Shown here in pieces: positions 34,801-46,800 of a stretch of DNA of 64,000 nucleotides (within the stretch, counting starts at the first letter, position 1; the number at the start of each line of letters is the position of its first letter). The notes beneath the pieces are model-generated. The model worked only from the letters and a program-made list of their open reading frames with translations, searched no databases and was not told the DNA's origin. Source of the DNA: Ooceraea biroi. Its lineage: Eukaryota > Arthropoda > Insecta > Hymenoptera > Formicidae. Where the stretch lies: NCBI RefSeq assembly GCF_003672135.1, contig NC_039516.1, forward strand, positions 4,695,838-4,759,837, given 5' to 3'. The position numbers were made by a program, and so were the translations under genes.

Positions 34801-37800
34801 AATCGTTCTAGGAAATTGGATCCATCCAACGCCAAATGAACGAACTGACAAAAAAATGATCTATAACAGTTTTATGGTATTCAAACGGCAATAAAAAAAG
34901 CCTTTAAAAGTCACGAAAATTTCACCGTTAAATTTTCCGTGAATTGAAAAATCGTTCAAATTAAAATCGGCGAGTTTCGAGAGCTTCCATAGTATTTATC
35001 AATATCCATTGCATACTCGTTCCGTACGATATCCAGACTATGTTACCGCAAATCGCCACCGAAAACCAGCGCTAAAAATCTCGAATGCGCACCTTTCGCG
35101 CTTTTCCGTGTGTGAAAGAAAAAAATTCCGCTATCCGGTAATTACATAAGGAATACATCGGGCCGAAGAGCGAAATAAATTATGTGTCCAATTACCGCGA
35201 GCGGGCGGGGTCGTGCCGAAACGGGGAAAGTGTAGTCCAGGATGCTCTCAGGCCGCAATACCGCGTCCGGTGAACCAAATCGATTCGGTTGTCCGTTCGT
35301 TGACACGGCAGTGCTACTGTCCGCGGAAAATGTGGAATACGATGAAGCATGGAACGGACAGGATTTTCCCGGTCTACTGGAAGATCCGGGGACCGGCATA
35401 GCGGCAACGGCAGTGGCGGCTACGGCGGCGCGACAGGCGTTATACCTCGTAATGAACATATTCAATTACGGTTTTCATTAAATTTCCGCAAAAAAACGCG
35501 CGACCGACGCGAGCGAATTTCAACGCGGCATCTCTCCGTTGCGTTCCTCTCTCTCGTCTTCTCTCACTCGGTTTCTCCCTTTTCACTTATTTTTTCCTTC
35601 CTCCACTCTTCTTAATTTTCGCGACAGTGCTCCTGTAAGATTTCTGCGGTTTTCGTGCAAGTCGTGACGCGAATGAAAAGACGCGTGCGTTCGTGTTACA
35701 GCTCGTGGTTTATTCGTTGAGACTGCCCGGCAATCAATTCCTGATGACGAATTTTTATAATAGTATGGATGGAAAAACGTGACGATAAAATGATGATGAA
35801 GTTCACGGAAAAGTTGATTCCGTATTGGACAAACACAATTTGTGTTTTGGAATCATTGAGATAAACTCGGAATAGTTTATGCCATGTTTGCAAATACGAC
35901 AATATTGAATTTTGAAAAGCTGAGAGAGGAGATCAGTTTGCGAATATTATCTCTTCGCGGGCACGTTATCGTGGTCAGCGTATAACGTAGCTTTGCGGGT
36001 ATTATGCTACTTAATTATGCAATTAACTAAAAGATGGCTTTAATTACGAGCACTATAAACTGCTAAATTATCCGGATGTAATAATAATAGTTGCGTCCAC
36101 TAATTATGGATTAACATTTGTACACGATAATAATAACGTGCGCGATGAATAGAACGATGGAATAATTGATAATGAATAGCAATCAGATGGGATACCTATT
36201 TGAATGGACAATAACGTTGCATCCTAGTTTACAAGTTGTTTTATAAATTCTGCACGTACAGTTTGATAATGAAACAATTCAAATAAATAATTGTGTACAA
36301 ATTCTGTGAATATATCTTGTCATGATTTTACGTATTTTATAATTAATAGTATTCTGAGAGTCATACACAAACACATATAATACAAATTAAAGCAGATTAC
36401 ATACATAAATTTCAAAATAAAATAGAATATAATGCAAAACAAACTTGAACACATAATTGATACTGAATTGCATGAAACATTAATACGTGCCTTTGTTTAA
36501 CAATATTATCATTAAAATAATTTCAAATAATTCCGCGTGATTTTCTATGACACATCCGTGACTGTATAAGTATCAAGACTAAAAATTAAGACAGGAAAAC
36601 AGCACGGGGAATGTGGGGAAGGGTTGGGCGGGTTAAACTCGCACGAACCTGCGGCAATGACCTGATAGAGGCAGGGTTGCTTGGAATGACCGACGGCGTT
36701 ACTAGCCCAGCAGCCCAGGATCCCGTAATCCATATCGGTCAACGGGGTATAATTAAGCCTGCTGATGGTACCCTCGCTGGTGTACTTGTTGGACGGAACG
36801 TCGTTGAGGTCGCCGCTACTGTTGAAGGTCCAATGGAAGGTCACCGTGGTGGGGCTGGCCTCGACCTCGCAAACTAAACTTATGGTCTCGTGTTTCAGGG
36901 CGCCGTGCACCTCCTCGGGCATGTTGAACGGCGGCGGGGTGGCGTTCTGATGCCTCCAGCCTACGCCCGAGTTCAGCACGTGCTTGCAAACGGGCGCGAC
37001 TGCAGCATAACGTATGGATCGACACTTTACCACGTATACCCGGCAGAAATTCATGAGAACGATACGATAAATCGAAGTACGCAACGTGCGCTAGAAACGC
37101 GAGGAAAATGGAAAATATCAAGCAACACTGCATAAATATAAATAAGATGTCTAAGATACAGCAAAGAGAATGAGTACAGAATAAATGATTAAATTAGGTT
37201 GGAAGTACTAATTTGTCTATGTTAATGGACAATATTATTCAATCAACAGACTTGATTATATAAACTCAAGGGCAGGACTGGTTCGCAGCACATTGAATTT
37301 AGTACAATACACCGAATAATGAGAGTGGTGTGCGTTCTGTAGGTTGAAATACGTGCGAAGTAAGCCACCGTATAGCGCGTTGTTTAGCATACAATTCAAT
37401 TAATAATCTACGATCTAATTAATAATTACGTCATGCACGCCCAAAATATGCCGACGCTGAACCCAAGCGACGACGGCGGGTTATACCGCATGCATGCATC
37501 TCCATTACCGTTGCAGAACGAAAACGAACATAACAGTACGTTTGCACGTCCGGTAAGATAAATGCCCGCGGTGTATTTCAAATTTCTGTGCTATCTCACA
37601 TCGAACTTTTAAATTGACGTACGCCAGGTAAGCCGGTAAAAAAGTTATGGTGTTGTAACGTTTGCCGTTACGATATTGCGGGGTGTGCTAAATTTCCGAA
37701 AAATATCCTGGCGTCATCGCCGTGGCTGCACGCCGAACATAAAACACGAGCGATCCGCGTATCCGGCCGATTCCTTTGCATAAACGTTACATATTACACG

Positions 37801-40800
37801 CGATGGTTCACGAGCGCGGATAAAGAATCGATAACTCCATCCCTCCGTCCGGATCCTTCCCCTCTCGCCGAACTGGTCATTTTATTTATGCTTTCCGATA
37901 CTGTAAAACCCGAACACGAGGATTTACGTGATGCGGCGACTACGCCGTAAAATATTGGCGACGTCGACGAAGGAGTAATAGACCGCCCATGGTCAGCCTT
38001 ACGTGGAGTGTGAAACCAGGAAGGCGTTAAAGCGCATCGGTCGCACGTTTCGCGTCTCACGAATCGAAATTGCTGATGACTTTATTTCTCTCCGTGAGTG
38101 AGATATATTCTGTGCTTTGAATTTCAGCTCGAAGAAATTTCACCCCCGGGGGAGAAAGGTATACCTTTCTCCTAATGAACCCCGAACGATTACTGGGTTC
38201 TAACGAACCAGCGGCGAGAAGCGCCTACCTCCGGTGGCGTTCGTCGTCGCGGAATTTCATCGTTGGGGGTGGAAAGCGCCGTGCCACCAAGCGAGGCCAT
38301 TAAGCGGCGCTTTCATGAGGGTTCTCGGTGCTCCTCGTCGTCGTGCAAGAGCGCGTAAAACATACTTACACATGACCTCGAGATTGACTGCGTTGGACTT
38401 AGCACGGCCCTCGACGTTCGCGGCCATGCAGGTGTACCCTCCGGCGGACTCTCGGGTTATGCTCTGCAGCACCAGCGAGTGGTCCGAGAGCACCACGCCG
38501 GCAGTGACATTGTGATGCAGCTCCTCCCCCTGAATACGCAAACGACATCGTGTGCCTCAGCGTTTCCTCAAAGAATTACTGTACACTAAGCGTGCGCGGA
38601 AACGAGTCTCATACAATGCAAGTCTCGTTTCCGCGCTACGTGCTCCTCTGAATTACATAGTAAGTAGTTACACGATATTTTATTAATATCAGACAACACA
38701 ACAGTCTAAAGAAACCAACAACTAACATAAATTTCGCTTCAATTAATTCCGAAACACGATAGTTGGTCAGTATTCAAGTTTAAATAGTGCAAATTTAAAT
38801 TTTAATAATCTAAAGAAAATAACAGAGAAATTTTGATGATCATCGAAAATTTTAACGCTGATAACGCCTTCGCAAGCTGTCAGATAGCAAATAAAGTACC
38901 GACAATCGCTTCGCGCCGGGCGTTTTCCGCGCGCATTTCTCTCTCTCTCTCTCTCTGCATCAAACTCCCGCAGGACCGACCCGCCGGCTCTCATTGTTGC
39001 CCGTCGCAAATAAACAAATTTGTCTTAGTCTTGGCATTCAGCTGCACTTCCGCTTCGGCGAAGATCGTGCTGCTGCTCGAGGAAACAACCGCGGCCCGCT
39101 GCGGGTTGTCGTCCGCTCGAGGAGGTCGGACAAAGGGAATTTACGATGTACACTTGTCCTCCCTCTATCTTCTCGTTCCTATTTCCTCTTCTATCTCTCC
39201 TGTCTCTCTCCTTCATTTTCTCTTCTGTCTTCTCTGTGGGATAATTTTGTCGCTTCTCTTCTCTGCTTTACCGTTTCTCGTCTTTCGTATTTCTGCACCC
39301 TTTCTCTTCATACATTTTCATCATGGTTACTTGCGATTCCTCATTTCACTCCTTATCTTTTCGTCATGAGTTCGTAAAACATCGTAAATATCATAAGCGT
39401 GTTCTCTTAGCTGGTAAATCTTATGAGAAATTTAGACGTGATTTTTCTTTAGCAATAATTTGATCAGAGAGAGGATAATGTTTCTTTATAATGGATTAAT
39501 CTTTATTGTTAAATATTCTCTTAATGCATTATTTTAAGATATTAACTGTTTGCGGCACTGAAAATTATTTTAATTTCCACTCGCTTATAAATTATCAATG
39601 GATCTGCGACTGTACGCGAGTACATCCTTTTTAATTTGATTTTCAATTTTTATTCATTTATATGACACATTTCTTGAACATCTCACATCTCCTCCAGTGT
39701 TCTTTTCCGCACGTATAGATCGAGATGCAATCCGCTGTTGTTTCTGCAACATTCGGGAATGAGAGCGCGATATCGGTTTTGTGTTTCTCTCCGCTGCGGA
39801 TTTACATTGCGCGAGAGGAAAATTTCGCCGTGCAGAACCGGTGCGATCCCGATGCAAAATATTTGCACGCTTAAAATCACGAAGTCCAGATAACTGCGTT
39901 TTTTTCTCCGCGGTACTAGTGAAAACGTGAAATAAAGTTCTTCAAAAATTTCGCGTGCGATATTGCGGGCTCTCGTTTATTCCGAATGAAATTTAGCGAG
40001 AGAGGGCATATTTATAAATATACCCAGAAACCTCTCAAATACTTGAGCTTTTCATTATAATGAACTCGGAAAAACAAGCTCTACTCTTTTCGTAAATGTT
40101 CCTTAAGTTTTTGGATATATTTATCTTGTCAATATATAGAAACAAGAGAAATATATTTCTAAAAGCATCTTATAAAAATTCGAAAAATAATAAAAATTAA
40201 AAATAGTCATAAATAAAATCTAGCTTAAGTTAGACTGCTGGACTGTCCACAGCTATTCTACGAGAACTTTTCGAATAATTCTGATTAATCAATTATATCT
40301 TTTTTACAAGCGATTTCCCAAAATATTGCAAATAATGAAAATTAAAGTATAACAAAAATTGATCCATACTTCGTACCCTGCAAAATTGATTGCGTTAACG
40401 GACTAATAAAATCCGTCCGAATGCCGAAATTAATCCGAACTGGAAAGGATTAAGGATACGCCGGCAGGATGTTTGCGGAAAACAGCATTGGAGAGCTGTA
40501 CCTCGAGACCGCCATGTGTACATGGCGAGCGGATAAGATCGAACGAAACCGGGCCGCGGACGTTGTCGAGGAGGCGGGTACAAGGAGAGCAGGCAACCAC
40601 GAGGGAAGAGGCCCGCGTGCATACGTCTCGCCGCGCTTGTTTCAGATGAGTAACGATCCCCGTATCTGTTTCTCTCCTCGGTATTCTCCACGGAAACACT
40701 GCCGGTACGTGCTGAGGCGCATCGGATGCCTGCAGCGAGGCGTCGCTGTAGAATCGGGAAGCGATACGTCTCCAGGGGAGACAGTAGATATTGCCATGCA

Positions 40801-43800
40801 TTCGCGCGGCCGGCACGAATTCGCGCGACCATCAATGTCTTCAGCTCTCTGAGCGCGAGAAGTCGAAAGTGGTCTTCGAGCGTAGCAACCCCGGCGGAAC
40901 CTCGACTTCGCCGGTTACCACGCGTGGTGATTAATCACTGATAACAGCATCTCCAGGATAACTGAACATAGTTGAAGAACTTGGAAATTAGATTTATACG
41001 ACTATAAAGATTGTTCTATGCTGAAGCGTTGTAGATTCCTGCGGTAGTTTCCGATGGTTCTTTTCGGGAAGCATATCCTTAGTAACGTCAGCACCTCTGC
41101 GGGACCAGCTTTTATATCTAGGCGATTCGAATTTTTCAACGATAATCGCGCGATAAATAACGCGCTGTGTCAACGAACGTGAACTATTTCCATCTCGAAA
41201 ACTCTCGCGACGCAAATGGAATTTCCTATTTCGACGGCTAGGATGTGCCACGACCGTCGTCCTATGGGACCCGCGCACGGAAGAGGACTCCTCCTCTCTC
41301 ACCCTGCCTCTCTGTCGTCTCCGGCGCCGCTTCCGTCTGAATTCTCGCGTAACACGACGCTGTCGTATTAGACGTTAAATATACGTACTCGTGTCGGGGA
41401 GACCGGGTGATACGAGCGCGTGCCTCGTTTCGGGACGAGCGCGGAATATATCCGCGTCACCGGGTATAATATACATGAAGCCCCCGGATGCGCGCACGAA
41501 GACAGGGGCGATAAGTCTACCCCCGCTCTTCTCCTAGCAGCCACGGACGTGCGTCTTATACCGTGTACATCTCGCCGCGAAGTTCCGCCATCCGTTCGGG
41601 TTATGCATAAGTAACGGCTAAATCCTTTTTTAACTTTCAACTCGCGACCAGAACTCGCTCTCTTCTGCGCGAGAAGGACGGAGAGGATCCCCTGTCGATG
41701 AGGCTTACCCCAGTGGAATCACAAAGGGGTTTGAGAGTGATATCATCACCGGATCTATAGGAGGGTTCACTTTATAGATGAGATTAAATTCAACGATTTT
41801 CTTAGAAGGAATGTAGGTGACAATAATTGAATAATAACCAGCTTAAATATAATTAGCTTTGAAAAATAACAGTAGAACAGCCTGGACAAATAATGGTGTT
41901 CAGATTCATACCAAAATAAAAAAACAATTATATTTATGAAAAAAGTCTGAATTTAAATTTGAGTCATATTATCGAGCGAAACAATTTTGTCCATGGGCGG
42001 GCAATTTTTCGTATTTTTGTTACGAGATAGGTCTCTATCGAATTATTTCCAACGTTTGACAGAGTCTCAAATTCGCAAAATACACATGACGACGGTAATT
42101 TACGGAGATTTAATTTTCATTCGTTCCTCGGGATATGCGAAATACGCCTCTATGATATAATATAATGATGCTATATCATATTATATGCGTGCAATGTAAT
42201 ACTCACCCCGCAACATTAACGTAATAACCGTGTACCACCGATTTTGGAATTATGCTTCACTCGATCGGGCTCTTTACACAATATCCGTAATACAATCTAA
42301 CGATATTTTACGAAATATCGCATAAATCGAGAAGCCAACCGATAATTGTAACTGCACTGAAATGTAGCAAACTGCAACATGCAAATAATGAACATATGTA
42401 CATTTAAACCTTTAACTTCAGTCGAGAGATCATAAATTTCCAAGTACGTGATTGCGTCCTCGAGAAATTTTTTTCATCGCACGCACGAGCGCTGAAAACA
42501 TTTAACGTCAATATAACACTTACAAGTTTTGAGAATATCGGGAAAGGGTGGTTGCATTCGCGACCGACTTGCAATTAATAACGCTAAAGCACACGGGACT
42601 CATAAACAAGCTGAAGCTCGTAACATCGATGTAATTTCGCTGTTTTGCGTTCACACGGAACAAAGTGAAACGGTCGGCGGTTTTAAAGGCGCATCCAAAT
42701 ATTTGTCCGCCGTGTGACTCGGTGCTCTTTCTCTCTTTCGATTTTCGGACGAAATGACAGCAATCGCGAACCGATTCGCGAATGAATCGTCGCCGTTCGG
42801 CCGAATGATATCCGTCTACCTATGTATACGATTTCCTCTCACATACGTTGCGTGCATGTTGCGGAAAAAATATTCTCGCTCGAGGTCCTCGTCGACCCGC
42901 TACGATTTGTACGAGATAAATGTGTCTCCGATGTGCATGTCTCTGATCGCTGCTTCACGAAAACAGTGCGATTACAATTAAAGTAACTGTAAATTCCGCA
43001 AAAGTAGCTTTTACCGTTCATTACATATTTTTGTAACATTCAGCATCATCGAATTGAGCTTTGCGCTTAAGGGGGGAGCCTGCTTTAGAACGTTGAAAAT
43101 AAGGTATAATTTTACGAATTTTTTTGGAGAAACTATACAGCGGATCATTATAAAACTTTGATGCATTTATTAGTACATGTTTAAAGATAACAAAAATTAT
43201 TTTTTGATTTGAATATATCGCCTGTAGAGGTCGTCCTGGAGGCATCTTAGTGCAGCCGGCATTGTAAATTCGTGAGCATTCTCCTGCCTCCAAATTTCAT
43301 CCAAACTGAAAAATTGAAATATTTTCTTGTTATTTATGAATTCCCATCGTCGATGAACCTTTAATATTCATAAAAACATTAAGTTAAACAATTATTTTTG
43401 CATGAAAAAGTTCAAAAGCTTTGCCTAAAAATCGTACTTTTGTGTTCTAAACTCCACCATTTTGGCACTTTTCAACTTTTTTCTTCTCTCTTTGGTTCAT
43501 CGACGATGGGAATTCATAAATAACGAGAAGATATTTCAATTTTTCAGTTTAGACGAAATTTGGAGGCAGGAGAATGCTCACCAATTTGCAATGCCGGCGA
43601 CGCGGCTGCACTAAGATTTCTCCAGGACGACCTCTACAAGCGATATATTCAAATCAAAAAATAATTTTTTTTATCTTTAAACATGTACTAATAAATGCAT
43701 CAAAGTTTTATAATGATCCGCTGTATAGTTTCTCCAAAAACAATTCGTAAAATATACCTTATTTTCAGTGTTCTAAAGCAGGCTCCCCCCTTAATAATTG

Positions 43801-46800
43801 GATATTACAGACCTAATTACTGCATATGATCAAAAATACATGTTGAGAACGTAAGATGCCGAGATATAAATAAGTACACATCTTCGAGTTCAATGTCGAT
43901 CGAGAACGGATTAACTCTGAATCTTTGAAGCACACGATTGGAGCGTGGGGGTGCCATTGCAAACAAGTCACAGCAATTTTCGCGATGACGAACGGTGCGT
44001 TCGTGCGCAACGCTCGCGTACGCCGTCCGTTCACAGTGAAATTTTCGTCGCGCGAACGTTTTTACGGATTGGTAAACCAACGGCGGGCCGGTGATTCGTG
44101 GGCAATTTATCGGTTCGGTTCGACGAGCAGGGCGAGATGCAGAGCAGCGAACGGGAGGTGTGACAACGGCTGCTCGTAAATTTACAATAATTTCGACGAG
44201 AGTGCACACCGACGCTCGCGCGGTCGCACGAATGACTGCAGACATTCTAAATTATCCTTGCTCTAAAATTCCATTCGGAATGGCGACGAACTTAGTATCC
44301 TTCCACCCGTCGCACCCCGAAAAATTCATCACATCTTAGAGATCAAACCCTTAAATCTATCGCGAAAACTGGAACATCGATATTAAATTTATCAGACGGA
44401 GAAACGCAACGTAGCGTATTAAATTTGTCGCTCAAAAGAGCTTAATAAAGAAGATACATGTTAGATATCTATTGTGCAATTCCTTTTCTATATCAATTCC
44501 TTTTATTTCTATAAAAGAGGAGAGAAGTTATATATTTATATATTTTCCGTACTCGTATTATAAATTACTTCGAGGCGCGCAGGAACATCTCCAAAATGTC
44601 TCCAACGCGAGATAGTATCTCTTCGTTGCCTTTATATAAAATATCGTTCAATTAAAAGTTCTTCCTTGGGATTTACGGTAGCGAACGGACGAAACCCGTT
44701 CGATACAGCTCGAATGATACCGAATGTCGCCTTCGATCTGTACGCGCGATTCACTAGATCGTTTCACTGGGACGTGCGGCCTCTATCACGCCGCGTCGTC
44801 TCCGCTCTCGGCATCGAGCCGATAAATAATTCGCAAAATTTGCCCTGGAATTCCCTGGAGTCGCGTTACGGCATTCTGCCCTTTTAAGGAAAAATGCTCG
44901 TCCCCTCCGGCGACGCACGCGACTATCCGAGGGAGAAAATCGTCCCGTAAAGGCGAGAGAAGCGGCGGTCCTGCTGCTTTGTATCGTGAGGACCAGCCTC
45001 TTAAAAGTTTAAAGAGGACAGTCAACATTCTTCCTCTCGCGCCCGTCTTTTCGCTTAAATATGCAACAACATCGCGCTGCTGGAACCGAGACAAACGATC
45101 CGCGAAATTGTCCGAAGTTAAGAGTATGCGAGCAAGAGGGAAGAGAGAGAGAGGGAGAGACAAAGAGAGAAAGGAAAAGAAATGAAAGGGCCTGTATCAT
45201 CATTTTTTGTGTTTTTTCTTCCGTTGAAATGGATTAAGCTTGAAGTAGTTAGCTGGAATTTTGCGTAATTTCAATTAATTATTTTTATAATGTGTATTGA
45301 ATTAATCTATTTAATTAAGTTATAGTCCATAAAAATAAATCATACAATATATTTCTAATAATTTTATGCAATTTCCAAACAAATGTTTACAAAGAAGCGA
45401 ATGGAAATGATCGGTAGTTAAGTTGACAAGAAGATATCATCGCTATTCCATAAGGCTTGGTGGATCAGTTCAAGAATAGCGTTGCATAAGCTCCGTACTG
45501 TTCAGTTTTGTTGGAGATTAACCAACAACTGCTACCAGTCTAGGTACGCTATACAGTTTTCCCGGAGCGATGTACAGTTTAAATGCGACATTGTATGTTA
45601 CGCGTAAACATCCTCGCAAACATCGTGAACGTTGCATCGCGACGGGCACCGGAAACACTCGCAGAATTTCGACCCAAGGGAGAGAGAGAAAGAGCAGGGA
45701 AAGTGATGAAAGACGTAATTTTGCTTAAGAGGCTTAACTCCAACGATCCTCGAGTGACCGAAGATAATAGTGAATTTACACGGCGTACTTCCGACGATCA
45801 CTTCCGGAAAGGAGGGAAAAAGGGTATATTGCGTGAAGAGTGCTTTTCCGCAAATTCGCATCCGTGTTAAACGACGCCGAGAGAAGTGAAGTTTTCTTTT
45901 TCGTTGTCGCTTCGCTTTTCTTTGTCGTTGCGAATGAAGCGTTCAGCTCCGAAGTGAAAGAAATGAATCACATCGATGCTTCGAGTGATCGTTCGCACCA
46001 AATGACAAAGAACAATAAAGATAAACGTAATTCTACGGGAGATGTGCGAAGTTGTCCGGATATGAGGTCTTCCGGAGGATCGGAAGCACAGTAGGCGAAT
46101 TCGAGATGTGTTTTCCTTCCTCGGAGACTAATCCGAGGGCGGATCGTCGCGCCGGGGCGTCTTCAAATCTGATTAATCGTGTCGTCATGAAAGCTTCGCT
46201 TTGATCGCTGCAATTACTCGGAGACTACAGATCCTTCCGCGTGTTAACTTCGTTGATTCGTTTCCTCGCGAATATTGCCTCGAGAGGTTTCACAACGATG
46301 CAAGAAAACGAGATCTTGCCTTCCGGCAAGATGATCTTTCTCCGCCGTTTAAATTTCACACATACAGCATTTAGCATAATCGATTCAATCAAAAATAGTT
46401 AAACAGACTGCGCTGTTGCATTTGGTGAAATTTATAAATAACTGCGAGTAATATTATTGCAAACATTCTCGTTATTTGTTGTCTGATATTAATATAATAG
46501 ACGTGCATTATAATATTTTTCATAATATATTCGGAACCACTACGGACCACTATTTTCATTGGGTCTTTTGCACTTCGAATGCTGAAATGCTGCACTATTC
46601 GTATGCGATCGTCCCAGTATTACGCAATGATTCGCGTAATCTATTTCGGCTAATGCCGCATGCATCGAATATCGCCGTAGGCGAATGAGTCCGATGTGCA
46701 ATGTTAATGCCGGACGGAATAGGCGTACTAATTAGGGGATATTTCATTAGGACGCGCGTAAATAGCCGGTAAAATCGCTCGTCCCTGAAATTCCGGCCGG

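Noticed and set aside
35142..35481. Open frames on both strands, including a + frame reading LLSAENVEYDEAWNGQDFPG
   Set aside because: Looks protein-like in part, but has no recognised family and sits in a Sidestep-type intron on the opposite strand; not enough support.
38594..38636. Hairpin considered as a microRNA precursor
   Set aside because: Only 43 bases with a 13-bp stem; too short for a normal precursor.
40395..40941. Overlapping open frames on both strands in a GC-rich patch
   Set aside because: Open in several frames at once, as expected from GC content; no motif, splice logic or domain recognised.
43021..43293. Open frame reading MEAGECSRIYNAGCTKMPPG on the minus strand
   Set aside because: Lies in the left arm of the foldback element and runs past its boundary; no transposase motif.
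44786..45163. 125-residue open frame on the minus strand
   Set aside because: No recognised domain and includes a GA/CT simple repeat; intronic position and no fitting splice phase.
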